Program-made: the position numbers and the translations under genes | DNA from: Candidatus Lernaella stagnicola | GTDB lineage: Bacteria; Lernaellota; Lernaellaia; Lernaellales; Lernaellaceae | Assembly: GCA_030765525.1 (NCBI GenBank) | Contig: JAVCCK010000010.1 | Span: forward strand, 496,001 to 560,000 | DNA: 64,000 nt | Direction of reading: 5' to 3' | The notes under the pieces: generated by a model | The model's database searches: none | Told to the model about the DNA's origin: nothing | What the model saw: the letters and a program-made list of their open reading frames with translations, nothing else | Part shown: one piece after another, positions 17,347 through 26,083 of the stretch | Numbering within the stretch: position 1 is the stretch's first letter | Layout: every line of letters begins with the position of its first letter

Positions 17347-20328
17347 ATGGACGAGGCAAAACGACCAATTCATCGGTATGTGTTGGCCGGACTGCTGGCG
17401 GCGTTGGTGGTGTTTCACGTTGTCTACTTTATGTCGGACGCTCGTTTGATCGTGGATCACGACGACTATTACCTCGGAATGTTCGCGCGCGATTTCGACG
17501 CCGGGCTTGTGCATCATCTTCAGGTCGCGGTAAGCGGCGCGGAAAAATATCCGCTGGTCAATTGGATGCTGTCGCTCTCGTACACAATCCTGCCGGACCA
17601 TTCGGCGGTGTTTTTGGCCGTACCGTTGTTGTTCTACCTCTTGCTCATTTTGGGCATGTATCTGCTCGCCCGCGAACTTTCCGACACCGATACGGGCTTG
17701 CTGATCGCCTTTTTGATTGCCGTGGTGCCCATCGTCGATAATCACAGCCGCAAGTTCTTCCTGCAGCATTTCGCCACCGCGCTGCTGCCCTGGAGCTTCT
17801 GGTTTCTCATGCGTATCCGCGCCTCCGGCGGCCGCGCGGCCGACTACATCGCCTTGGGCGCGACGATTCTGCTGGCGAACCTGACGCACCCCTTGGCCCA
17901 CCTCAACTCGGTACCGATTTACGTACTGCTGTTTTTTCTGCCGCGCTTGACCGGCGAGAAGACACCCCTCAATCGCCGAACTCACTTGCGAAACAGCGTG
18001 ATCGTTCTCGCGGGCGTCTCGGCGCTGTCGCTTGTCTTCTTCCGAGACTTCGCGGGCTATTTCTCACCCGACGAAGGGTTCATGCAACTGCTCTCGAAGG
18101 ATGCGGCGTCGGTAGGGGCCGGTCTGACGTTCGAAACGTATTCCAAGGAATTCTGGAGCACGCCCTTTGCCGTGTTGTACGTGGTACTCGGCGGCTTGTC
18201 GCTGCTCTTACCGCGCCTCCTGTTGCCCTTGAAAGCCCGCGCGGTCGGCGCCGGTTTGGTCCTTTGGTATTTTCTGGTGGCTGTCTTCTTCCACCTTCGC
18301 GGATTTTCGCTCATCGGTTTCACGCCCGCCTACGTGCTCTTGCCGCTGCTGGCCATCGTACCCCTGGTGCGGCGTCTGCCGTTGGAAGAGCTCGAGCCGC
18401 CGCGCCGGCCGAAGCTGAGCCTGGTTCTTGTGGGCTTGCTTTTGGTTCTGGGCGTGCTGACCAAGTCCGCCGTGTTTTTCGCTGAAAACGAACCCGAGAA
18501 TTTCGTGGCCGGATTCGCCGACCGTCGGACCATCGTCGCGCAGGCCCCGGTGGGCCATGAAGCGTTGGCGTATCTCGTGCACTCCGCGCCCGAGGAGACG
18601 ATCGAACTGACGATTTATAAGCTTCGCCCCGCGACCGCCAAGGTGCTCGACCCGGTGCTGGAGCGAAATCTTCACGGGTTGTCTACCGCGCGGCTTTTTG
18701 CCGCCGTACACGGTAAAAAGTTGAGCGAGTTCCGCGAAGGTCCGCCGCCGCGCCCGAGCGCCGAACTCTTCTACCAAAGCAGCGAGGAATCATTCGACAC
18801 CGCCTCGCGTCGCCGTTTTGCCTCTTGGCTGCTCGATCTGCGGCGCGCATCACGAACCCAAAGCCTTTGGTGGTACGAATCGGGCGCCATCGATTACGCG
18901 CCGGCGCTGTGGCAGGCGCCGCTGTTCGGGCTCATTGCGGTGCGGCACACCAGCCCGCCGTCCTTGGACTACGCTTCGTTTCTCGGCGCCGCCGACGATC
19001 TCCCGGCGGACGAAGTCGATAAATTCCTGCAAGGTTTGAAAACCGAAGATCTCGCCGCGCTCGCCGCCGAAGCGCGCGCCAAAGGGCAAAGCGCGAAAGT
19101 CGGCCAGGTGTATTTTCACTGGGCGCAGCGCGAGGTCGACAGTTCGGAACAAGCCGTGCAGGCGACTCAGGCATTCTTGCGGGCGGGCATGGTCGATCGA
19201 GCACACCGCGCCTGGGAGATGGCCCTGAGCCGCGAAACCGATTTTGCCGCTCGCGTGCGTGCGTACCGTTCGATGAGGGAATTGGCCGTTGTCGACGAAG
19301 CCAAAGCCCGTTTCTTCGAGCGCTATAGCAACTTGACCCGCGAACAATTCGCCGCCGCGGGAAAGCAGGTCGACCCGACGGCCGAGATCCAGTTCCTGGC
19401 CTCCTTCGAAGTTGGGGCGTTGCGGCGGATGATCGACGAACTCGCCGTGGCGGGACACACCGACGCGGCGATCCGTATCACGGAGTATTTGCTCGCGCTC
19501 TATCCGCAGGACCACGAAGTGCGCATACGGCGGGCGGCGGTCACCGCGCAAAGCGGCAAACCGTCGCAGGGATTGTGGGACTCGTTTTTCAAGGAAAGCG
19601 ACGACTTCGGCATGCAACTGGCCGGCCTTCGCGAGATCGCGCGACTCGAGGCGGCCAACCACGTACCCGGCGCATGGTTTGAGCGCTACGCGACTCAGTT
19701 GGCGGCGGGGCAACGCGGCAACCAGCAAAACCAATACATGTTGAGCTCGCTGCGGGTGCACCGGTTCAAGATGCAAAAGCAATGGCAGAAGGCGTTGGCG
19801 GCGGTGGCGGCGATGCGTCCAAACCTGCGGCCGGCGCAACGGCCCGGCGTCGATTACGAGGAAGCCGATATCCGCTGGCAATTAGGTAACGCTGAAGTAG
19901 CGCTGCCGCTTCTGGAAAAGAACCTGCGCGCGCTGCCGTCCGATAGCCCGGTATTCGCCGATTCGGCGCGCTTGCTGGCCGTCATCTACGCGAGCCGCGC
20001 CATGTACTTCGAAGCCGCCAAGTACATCAACATCGCTGCGCGCAGCATCGGCGACCCCAACTCCCTGGTGAGGGACGCAGCCCGCATCGCCGCGCAAATG
20101 CGTGAAGCGGGCGAAATACCGCGTGCGCGCGCTATGCTCGTCGATCTGCAGGATTCGGTCGACGGTAACGCCCGCGGTCTGTTGTTAATCGAGCAGGGTA
20201 AACACGAAATGGCCGCGGGAAACCGCGCCGCCGCCAAACGCTTTTTCGAGGAAACCGGCGATTACCTGACCGACGCCACCGCCCTGGCGTGGTTACGCGA
20301 AACCCTCGCCGATTGGGATCAACAGTAG
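17347..20328 (+). CDS. Giant GT-C-like membrane protein with a C-terminal helical-repeat region
   Basis: 993 residues. Residues 1-390 have about 10 membrane helices with VDHDDYYLGMF in the first loop, a GT-C-like acidic motif, and NHSRKFFLQHF further on. Residues about 400-570 are mixed. Residues 570-993 are almost entirely amphipathic helices (AHRAWEMALSRETDFAARVR, AVIYASRAMYFEAAKY), matching tetratricopeptide-like repeats. The combination resembles proteins that tie a membrane glycosyltransferase to a protein-binding scaffold. The start codon directly follows the stop of the cysteine desulfurase gene, so the two are co-transcribed, but no biochemical link is obvious. Confidence 0.65.
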   Translation: MDEAKRPIHRYVLAGLLAALVVFHVVYFMSDARLIVDHDDYYLGMFARDFDAGLVHHLQVAVSGAEKYPLVNWMLSLSYTILPDHSAVFLAVPLLFYLLLILGMYLLARELSDTDTGLLIAFLIAVVPIVDNHSRKFFLQHFATALLPWSFWFLMRIRASGGRAADYIALGATILLANLTHPLAHLNSVPIYVLLFFLPRLTGEKTPLNRRTHLRNSVIVLAGVSALSLVFFRDFAGYFSPDEGFMQLLSKDAASVGAGLTFETYSKEFWSTPFAVLYVVLGGLSLLLPRLLLPLKARAVGAGLVLWYFLVAVFFHLRGFSLIGFTPAYVLLPLLAIVPLVRRLPLEELEPPRRPKLSLVLVGLLLVLGVLTKSAVFFAENEPENFVAGFADRRTIVAQAPVGHEALAYLVHSAPEETIELTIYKLRPATAKVLDPVLERNLHGLSTARLFAAVHGKKLSEFREGPPPRPSAELFYQSSEESFDTASRRRFASWLLDLRRASRTQSLWWYESGAIDYAPALWQAPLFGLIAVRHTSPPSLDYASFLGAADDLPADEVDKFLQGLKTEDLAALAAEARAKGQSAKVGQVYFHWAQREVDSSEQAVQATQAFLRAGMVDRAHRAWEMALSRETDFAARVRAYRSMRELAVVDEAKARFFERYSNLTREQFAAAGKQVDPTAEIQFLASFEVGALRRMIDELAVAGHTDAAIRITEYLLALYPQDHEVRIRRAAVTAQSGKPSQGLWDSFFKESDDFGMQLAGLREIARLEAANHVPGAWFERYATQLAAGQRGNQQNQYMLSSLRVHRFKMQKQWQKALAAVAAMRPNLRPAQRPGVDYEEADIRWQLGNAEVALPLLEKNLRALPSDSPVFADSARLLAVIYASRAMYFEAAKYINIAARSIGDPNSLVRDAARIAAQMREAGEIPRARAMLVDLQDSVDGNARGLLLIEQGKHEMAAGNRAAAKRFFEETGDYLTDATALAWLRETLADWDQQ

Positions 20329-20341
20329 GGGGGCGGCCCGG

Positions 20342-21253
20342 TTAGGCCGTCGCGCGATTGTTGCGGACGCCGGCTTCGGGGTAACGGTCGGAAAAATGCT
20401 GCAGCAGCCAGCGCTCGATGCGCAGGTTGATCAGTTGCGGCATCTCGATCGGCGCTGTGTGGCTGCCCTGGGGTACGATCAGAAGTTCCGACCCGGGAAT
20501 CATTTCGTTCATTTTTTCCTGCACGTGCATCGGCGTGAAGGTGTCGTTTTCGCCGGCGATGATCATCACCGGCTTAGTGATCGTCGGCAGGAAATCCTCG
20601 GCTGTGTGCCGCGCGCAGTGGTCGAGCATCTTGGCGAACATGCGCAAGTCGATTTGGCCGATGAACTTCAGATACGGCATGAAATCGTCGTACTCGACCA
20701 TGCGGCCGTTGATCTCGAGGTTCGTGGCGATTTGATAGGCCAGCTCGGTCGGCACAAGCCGGCGCCAAATGGCCCCAGGCACCCACGGGGTCAGCACGAA
20801 TAGCGGATAGATAAAAGGGAAAATCGTTTCAAGCAGACGATTGTCGTGGAAGGTCTTTAGCGCGTGACCGTAGGGGCCGCATATCGGCGCGAGGCCGAGC
20901 ACGCGGTCGGGGTAACGCCGCGCGAATTCGAAAATCACCTGGCAACCCATCGAATGACCGACCAGGATCGCATCTTCGACTTCATCGTCATCGAGAATGT
21001 AAGCGATGTCGTCGGCCAGATCTTCGATGGAAAGAAAATTGGTGTCGGCGGGCATGTCGCTAGTGCCGTGGCCGCGATAGTGCATGTGAATCGTACGGCA
21101 GTTGTCGCCGAAATCGCGGTGGAGGTACTTCCACACGTAGCCGTCACAACCGATGCCGTCGACCAGCACCAACGGCAGGCCGTCGCCGTTGCTGTCATAC
21201 CGGATTTTCGTGCCGTCGAAGCTTTTGACTACACCACGTTTCGTGCGTCGCAT
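20342..21253 (-). CDS. Alpha/beta-hydrolase
   Basis: 303 residues from the ATG preceded by AGAGGGG at eight bases; the frame extends upstream without coding character. Canonical fold: oxyanion region LVLVDGIGCDGYVW, HYRGHGTSDMP, nucleophile S101 in GHSMGC, acid in AGENDTFTPMH and catalytic His in GSHTAPIE. A lid-like insertion (about 140-200, FPFIYPLFVLTPWVPG) is hydrophobic, suggesting a lipophilic ester substrate. No signal peptide. It lies downstream of mltA and a lipoprotein on the same strand, possibly as the last gene of that unit. Confidence 0.82.
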   Translation of the reverse strand: MRRTKRGVVKSFDGTKIRYDSNGDGLPLVLVDGIGCDGYVWKYLHRDFGDNCRTIHMHYRGHGTSDMPADTNFLSIEDLADDIAYILDDDEVEDAILVGHSMGCQVIFEFARRYPDRVLGLAPICGPYGHALKTFHDNRLLETIFPFIYPLFVLTPWVPGAIWRRLVPTELAYQIATNLEINGRMVEYDDFMPYLKFIGQIDLRMFAKMLDHCARHTAEDFLPTITKPVMIIAGENDTFTPMHVQEKMNEMIPGSELLIVPQGSHTAPIEMPQLINLRIERWLLQHFSDRYPEAGVRNNRATA

Positions 21254-21384
21254 GCGTGTTACCCCTCTTGCCGAACCAAGGAATATGCCGTCTCGTTGAG
21301 CCCCGTCTGGAAGGCGATTCTTTTTCATAACCGGAAAAGCGAACAAAGTCGAGTCTGTTGACGACAAACAGCCTCGGTGTCAGG

Positions 21385-22713
21385 TCAGGGAAAAGCCGGG
21401 TAGATCATCAGGTAGTGGTCCAGGGTGTAATAGTGGCTGACGACCAGGCCTTGCATGCCGTAATCACAACCCACCCAGAAACCGAAACTGCCGGCGAACA
21501 TACCTCCGTCCAGCAACACGCTACGCCGCCACACAGAGCCGTCGAACCACACTTCGCGCAACGACGGATCGCCGCGGCTGTCCTGGTAGGCAATGTACGG
21601 ACGGTCGGCTGTGTCCAGCGCCAGACAGGCGTCGGCGCCCTGGTTGCCGATGGCGTGTACGATTTCCGGCGTCCACACCCCGTCGTGATATTTGGCGTAG
21701 CGCAAATCAAGCAGCCCGGCGTCCTGATACGTCACATGCAAATCGCCGGTACCATCGACCGCCAGCGAACTCCAGCGGCCGAGATCTTCTTCCTCCGTGG
21801 CCGGTGCATCGACCACCGCCGTCGACCACGCGCCGAAATCGCCCGAGGCAACCATTAGGCTTTTCGAGTCGGCGTCGTAGTAGCTGATGTGAAACACGCC
21901 CGCGGCCAAAACGATCGACGTGTACAAGCCCACCGCCGTGCCGGCGACGACCACTTCGGTTTCCCACTCGGTTCCGAGGTGCCGCGCGAAACATAACGCG
22001 CCGCTCGCCGCATCGTGATAGCTGACGTAACGATAGCCGTTGACATCCACGACGATGTCACACCACGCATCACCTTCCAGCGACTCGACGACCGTCGAAA
22101 TGTCCCAACCTTTTTCGGTTTGCATGGCCGCTTTCAGCAGATTGTTAAGCCCGTCCTGATACACGGCATAAACCGTCGTCGCCGCCGGGTCCATGGCGAT
22201 CGCGGCGTGCCGGCCGTTGTTGAGCCCGTTGTCGATGACTTCGATATCCCAACTCGCGCCGTTCCACGCGGCGTGCTTCAGCCCGGTGAGCAGCTTGTGA
22301 TAGACGATGTGCGGATCGCCGGCGGCGTCCAGCGCGACATCGGTAAAGCCGTTGGCGTCGTCGACGACCATATCCGACGGCGGCGGGGAGGCATCGTCGT
22401 CATTGTTGTCGTCGTTATCATCGTTGTCGTCGTCATCGTTGTTGTCGTCATTGTCGTTGTCGTCATTGTCGTCGTCATCATCACCGCCGGTGTCGTCATC
22501 GGTCGCGGTGTCGTCGTCGGCTGCGGAGTCGTCGTCGGTCGCGGAGTCGTCGTTGTCATCGTCGCCGGAGCCCGGATCGAAAGGCGTGTCGTCGTCCACC
22601 TGGCGGTCGGGAACCGTTTCTTCCTCGTCGCTGTCGGCGGAACTGCAAGCGAGCATCGGGATGAGAAGCAAGGCCACGGCAACCCACACAACAAGCAGGG
22701 ACATAATGCGCAT
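21385..22713 (-). CDS. Lipoprotein with acidic tether and propeller-like repeats
   Basis: 442 residues; the ATG was chosen because GGGAGG lies seven bases upstream. Lipobox PMLAC (Cys23). Residues about 40-115 are an Asp/Asn tract (DDDTATDDDTGGDDDDDNDD) ending in PPPSDM. The rest repeats a roughly 50-residue pattern: VALDAAGDPHIVYH, AIAMDPAATTVYAVYQD, IVVDVNGYRYVSYHDA, LAVDGTGDLHVTYQDA, LALDTADRPYIAYQDS. This is a sialidase/Asp-box-like beta-propeller of about six blades. No catalytic residues are recognisable, so ligand binding is more likely than catalysis. The tether would hold the propeller away from the membrane. Confidence 0.72.
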   Translation of the reverse strand: MRIMSLLVVWVAVALLLIPMLACSSADSDEEETVPDRQVDDDTPFDPGSGDDDNDDSATDDDSAADDDTATDDDTGGDDDDDNDDNDNDDNNDDDDNDDNDDNNDDDASPPPSDMVVDDANGFTDVALDAAGDPHIVYHKLLTGLKHAAWNGASWDIEVIDNGLNNGRHAAIAMDPAATTVYAVYQDGLNNLLKAAMQTEKGWDISTVVESLEGDAWCDIVVDVNGYRYVSYHDAASGALCFARHLGTEWETEVVVAGTAVGLYTSIVLAAGVFHISYYDADSKSLMVASGDFGAWSTAVVDAPATEEEDLGRWSSLAVDGTGDLHVTYQDAGLLDLRYAKYHDGVWTPEIVHAIGNQGADACLALDTADRPYIAYQDSRGDPSLREVWFDGSVWRRSVLLDGGMFAGSFGFWVGCDYGMQGLVVSHYYTLDHYLMIYPAFP

Positions 22714-22765
22714 GATAGGGCCTCCCAAAGAATATCTTCCCGAATGACCGCCGGGGCGTCAATCG

Positions 22766-23848
22766 TTATCGGCGCAACAAGAGGTAGGAAAGCGTGCCTT
22801 TGTCCTTCAAACCCGCGGCGAAAAGCTGCTCGACCGAGCCCTCGCCGAAATAGATGTCGACCCGCGACGGCCCCTTGATCGCCGCGCCGGTGTCGACGTC
22901 GGCCACGATGTAGCGCACGTTCCGCTTCGCGACGCCGGTGGGGGTGTGGCGCGGCTCGGGAAAGGTCACCAAGCCGACGAGGCCCGCGCTGTAATAGCGC
23001 TTGTCGGTGGCGATCGATCGCTTGGCCGTTAGCGGCGAGTTGGCCATGCCGGCGGGTGGGCGGTCGCTGAGTTTGAAAAAGATGTAACGCGGATTGCGGC
23101 GAAAAAAGCGCTCGGCGACTTCCGGGTGCGCCCGCATGTAGCGACGCAGCCCAAGATAACCGCCCGGCCGCTGGGCCGCGGGCACGGCTTTTAGAATGTC
23201 ATTCTCGACCGACACGTAGGGATGGCCGTTGTTGCCATTGTAGAGCAGCGTGCGACGGGTGCCATCGGGAAACAGCGCCATCGCGCTGCCTTGAATCTGC
23301 GCGTAATAGTAGCTGACCGAATTCTCGGTCCAGGCCACGGCATGACGCGCCGGGTCGTAGGCGCCGTCGGTGATCTCCGCCCGTGTCGGCGCCGACGTCA
23401 GTTTCCCGGCGACACGACGGTACACCTTGCCCTTGCGAGCCACGATGTCTGCCGGGCGTCCAAGAATCGGCACCGGGTAGGCCGTCGAACGCTGCCGGCT
23501 CACGCGCAGCAGCGGCGAATGGTAAGCGGTGAACAACGCATCGTCGGCGACGCGCACGATTTCGAAACGGCGGGCCAGTTCGGCGCCGAAATCCGCCCGC
23601 CCGTGCTTGGCGAGCACCAGCTTGCGCAACTCCCGCACCGTGGCCAGCGCGTGCGCTTTGGTCACCCGGCGCGAACCGAGGCGCAGGGATGCGGCCCCTT
23701 TGGTTTGCAGATATTTCTCCTGACGATCCAGCGCCAGCAGCAGTGAACGCACCTCGCCGTCGTCGCCGACCACGGTCGGCGTTTGTTGGCTCGCGGCAGG
23801 CCAGGCCAGCGCGAGCAGGAGCAGCAAAATCAGGGTTTTCGGGTGCAT
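22766..23848 (-). CDS. mltA: MltA-type lytic murein transglycosylase
   Basis: 360 residues with a signal peptide (MHPKTLILLLLLALAW). It cleaves glycan strands of peptidoglycan to 1,6-anhydro products. The MltA and 3D parts are seen in NGHPYVSVENDILK, NPRYIFFKLSD, SPLTAKRSIATDKRYY, and the double-psi barrel segment YIVADVDTGAAIKGPSRVDI with the conserved Asp residues (the catalytic Asp is the DIYFGEG one by family precedent). No lipobox, so soluble periplasmic. Divergent from tatA with an 81-base gap; a lipoprotein gene follows downstream on the same strand. Confidence 0.88.
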   Translation of the reverse strand: MHPKTLILLLLLALAWPAASQQTPTVVGDDGEVRSLLLALDRQEKYLQTKGAASLRLGSRRVTKAHALATVRELRKLVLAKHGRADFGAELARRFEIVRVADDALFTAYHSPLLRVSRQRSTAYPVPILGRPADIVARKGKVYRRVAGKLTSAPTRAEITDGAYDPARHAVAWTENSVSYYYAQIQGSAMALFPDGTRRTLLYNGNNGHPYVSVENDILKAVPAAQRPGGYLGLRRYMRAHPEVAERFFRRNPRYIFFKLSDRPPAGMANSPLTAKRSIATDKRYYSAGLVGLVTFPEPRHTPTGVAKRNVRYIVADVDTGAAIKGPSRVDIYFGEGSVEQLFAAGLKDKGTLSYLLLRR

Positions 23849-23876
23849 TGCAGTGCCATGATAGAGGCGCGGCGGG

Positions 23877-23905
23877 CTGTCGCCAAGGGAAAATCGTGTT
23901 ATAGT
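23877..23905 (+). promoter_or_regulatory. Possible sigma70-type promoter for tatA
   Basis: A good -10 box TATAGT (23900-23905) with 17 bases to a poor -35 CTGTCG (23877-23882), 25 bases before the tatA ATG in the divergent mltA/tatA region. Confidence 0.3.
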
Positions 23906-23929
23906 CGCGCCGCAGTGAAGGAGGGCCTC

Positions 23930-24166
23930 ATGTTTGGCCTGGGTTCGAGCGAAATTCTGCTGATTATTGTCGCGATTGTCATTCTGCTCGCCATGGGCAA
24001 ACTGCCGGATGTCGCCCGCAAAGCCGGCGGCGCGTACCGCGCCTACCGCAAGGTCGACGACGACCTGCGCACGATGCGCGACCCCACCAAAATCATCGAT
24101 ATCCTCACCGAAGATCATAGCGTTACCGAAAAGAAGGACGCACCCAACGACACGCGGAAGGCGTGA
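23930..24166 (+). CDS. tatA: TatA/TatB-type twin-arginine translocase subunit
   Basis: 78 residues. Short N-terminus, one membrane helix (MFGLGSSEILLIIVAIVILL), the FG/hinge and the amphipathic helix GKLPDVARKAGGAYRAYRKVDDD, then a charged tail. TatA homologues form the protein-conducting part of the Sec-independent translocon for folded proteins. The E in SSEILLI is the polar residue seen in TatA/B. tatB cannot be excluded; tatC is absent from this window. Strong ribosome site GAAGGAGG. An alpha/beta hydrolase follows 12 bases downstream. Confidence 0.85.
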   Translation: MFGLGSSEILLIIVAIVILLAMGKLPDVARKAGGAYRAYRKVDDDLRTMRDPTKIIDILTEDHSVTEKKDAPNDTRKA

Positions 24167-24178
24167 GATAACCTCACG

Positions 24179-25090
24179 ATGAAATCACAACCGGCGAAAC
24201 AACGACGTTGGTGGCCGATGCTTGGCGCGGCGGTCGTGCTGATCGCGGCGGTCGTGCTGTTTTTTCATTGGTGGGGCGGCGGTGCAGCGCGATTCGTTGA
24301 AGCCACGGCGAAGCAAAATGACATCCGCGTGCGGCGCAATGTGCCGGTATCGCCGGAAGCGCCGGCCTTGCGGGTCGACCTTTTTGTGCCTACCACCGGC
24401 GAGAATCTACCGATTGCGGCGGTGCTGCCCGGCGGCGGCTGGAATATGGGCCATAAGGGTCTGAAAGCCGTGCAATTCCTGGCCGGGTGGCTGGCCGAGC
24501 GCGGTGTCATCGGCGTGGCGATGGATTATCGTCTAATCCCGGCTGTGTCGCCGACCGAACAAACCCGTGACGTAGCGCGCGGCGTGGCGTGGCTGGCGTT
24601 GCACGCCACCGAGTTTCGCGGCGACCCGCACCGTATTTTTCTGGTTGGTCATAGCGCCGGGGCCCATTTGGCGGCGCTGGTGGCTTGCGACCGGCGCTAT
24701 CTCGACAAGCAAGGAACGTCGGCGGACGTGCCGGCGGGTATTGTGGCGATCTCGAATGTTTTCGATTTGCGTAATACCGAACATCCACTGGGTTCCATCG
24801 CCAAGCGCAAGATTACGACGGTGTTTCGCGACGCGGCGACCCGGGAATTGCTTTCGCCGCTCCTGTATGTGCAGCCCGGTGCGCCGCCCTTCTTGATTCT
24901 GCACGGCATGGGCGACCACCTGATTGCTCTCGACCAAGGCGCCGCGATGGTTGAAGCGTTGCACGCCGCCGGTACCCAAGCCGAATTTCACGACTTACCC
25001 GGCCGCGACCACATCGGCCTGTTTCATAACATGGACGAACCCGGCGATGCCGCCGCAGAAATGACCCTCGCCTACATTCGTGATCACTAA
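24179..25090 (+). CDS. Membrane-anchored alpha/beta-hydrolase (esterase/lipase-like)
   Basis: 303 residues. An N-terminal basic stretch and single helix (12-30) anchor it; the enzyme lies outside the cytoplasm. Hormone-sensitive-lipase/BD-FAE-like features: oxyanion loop LPGGGWNMGHKG, VAMDYRLIP, nucleophile S159 in GHSAGAHLAA, acid in HGMGDHLIALDQ and catalytic His in PGRDHIGLF. Such enzymes hydrolyse short-chain or feruloyl/acetyl esters. Co-directional with tatA, 12 bases apart, but a weak ribosome site. Substrate unknown. Confidence 0.82.
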   Translation: MKSQPAKQRRWWPMLGAAVVLIAAVVLFFHWWGGGAARFVEATAKQNDIRVRRNVPVSPEAPALRVDLFVPTTGENLPIAAVLPGGGWNMGHKGLKAVQFLAGWLAERGVIGVAMDYRLIPAVSPTEQTRDVARGVAWLALHATEFRGDPHRIFLVGHSAGAHLAALVACDRRYLDKQGTSADVPAGIVAISNVFDLRNTEHPLGSIAKRKITTVFRDAATRELLSPLLYVQPGAPPFLILHGMGDHLIALDQGAAMVEALHAAGTQAEFHDLPGRDHIGLFHNMDEPGDAAAEMTLAYIRDH

Positions 25091-25112
25091 GGGCGTCGGT
25101 CGACGCTACCGG

Positions 25113-26072
25113 CTAGGGGACGATCGTCGTGCCGGCTTGGCCGTCGAGGGCGGCGGTAAGGTTTTCGGCGTTGGTGATGATCGCCCGCCTCCCGCCGCGT
25201 TGCACGAACTGGATCGCGGCCGACACCTTCGGTCCGATGCTGCCCGGCGGGAAATGCCCCTCGGCGAGGTAGTCAGTTGTTTGCGAGAGGTTGACGCGGT
25301 CCAGCGATCGTTGCCGCGGCGTGCCGAAATCCACGTACACTTGCGGCTCAGGCATTAGAATGATCAAGGTATCGGCCTTGGTTTCCGAGGCGAGCATCGA
25401 ACTGGTCAGGTCTTTGTCGATCACCGCCTCGACGCCTTCATAGTTGCCGTCCTTGTTGACCATGATCGGGATACCGCCGCCGCCGCAGGCGATGACAATG
25501 TTGCCCTCTTGGACCGAGTGACGAATCATGTGTCGCTGCACGATTTTCAGCGGTCGCGGGCTGGGCACGACGCGGCGCCAACCGCGGTCCCCCTCGTGGA
25601 CCATCTCCCAACCGAGATCCTGCTGGAGTTGCTTGGCTTGTTGCTTATCGTAGTGCATGCCGATCGGCTTGCTGGGCCGCGCGAAAGCCGGGTCATTGGC
25701 GTCGACGATCACCTGCGTGATGACCGTCACGACATACCGGCGAAGCTCGGTGTGGCGCATGTGGTTCAAAAAGGCTTGCTGTAGAAAATAACCCATCGAA
25801 CCGGCGGTTTCGGCCACGAGAACATCCAGAGGCATGCGCGGCAGCACGTCGGCGGTGCGATCGGTGCGCAGCAGCAGATTGCCGACTTGCGGCCCGTTGC
25901 CGTGGGAGACGACGAGGTTGAAATCGCGTTCGACTAACACCATCAGCCGCGAGACGATCTCGTCCGCGTTGCGTTCCTGGGTGCTCACGTCGGGCGTGTC
26001 ACCCTGGCGAATCAACGCGTTGCCGCCCAGGGCAACCAGGACCATCTGGCGATCGCTGCGATAAATGTCCAT
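25113..26072 (-). CDS. arcC: Carbamate kinase
   Basis: 319 residues. Transfers phosphate between carbamoyl phosphate and ADP, the last step of arginine or purine/allantoin fermentation. Signature runs: LVALGGNALIRQGD, VVSHGNGPQVGNLL, VVPSPRPLKIVQ, ACGGGGIPIM, EAVIDKDLTSSMLASE, and the C-terminal GSIGPKVSAAIQFV, RRAIITN. ATG with AAGGAG seven bases upstream. Last gene of a four-gene minus-strand unit. No arginine deiminase or ornithine carbamoyltransferase gene is nearby. Confidence 0.93.
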   Translation of the reverse strand: MDIYRSDRQMVLVALGGNALIRQGDTPDVSTQERNADEIVSRLMVLVERDFNLVVSHGNGPQVGNLLLRTDRTADVLPRMPLDVLVAETAGSMGYFLQQAFLNHMRHTELRRYVVTVITQVIVDANDPAFARPSKPIGMHYDKQQAKQLQQDLGWEMVHEGDRGWRRVVPSPRPLKIVQRHMIRHSVQEGNIVIACGGGGIPIMVNKDGNYEGVEAVIDKDLTSSMLASETKADTLIILMPEPQVYVDFGTPRQRSLDRVNLSQTTDYLAEGHFPPGSIGPKVSAAIQFVQRGGRRAIITNAENLTAALDGQAGTTIVP

Positions 26073-26083
26073 ACGAACACTCC

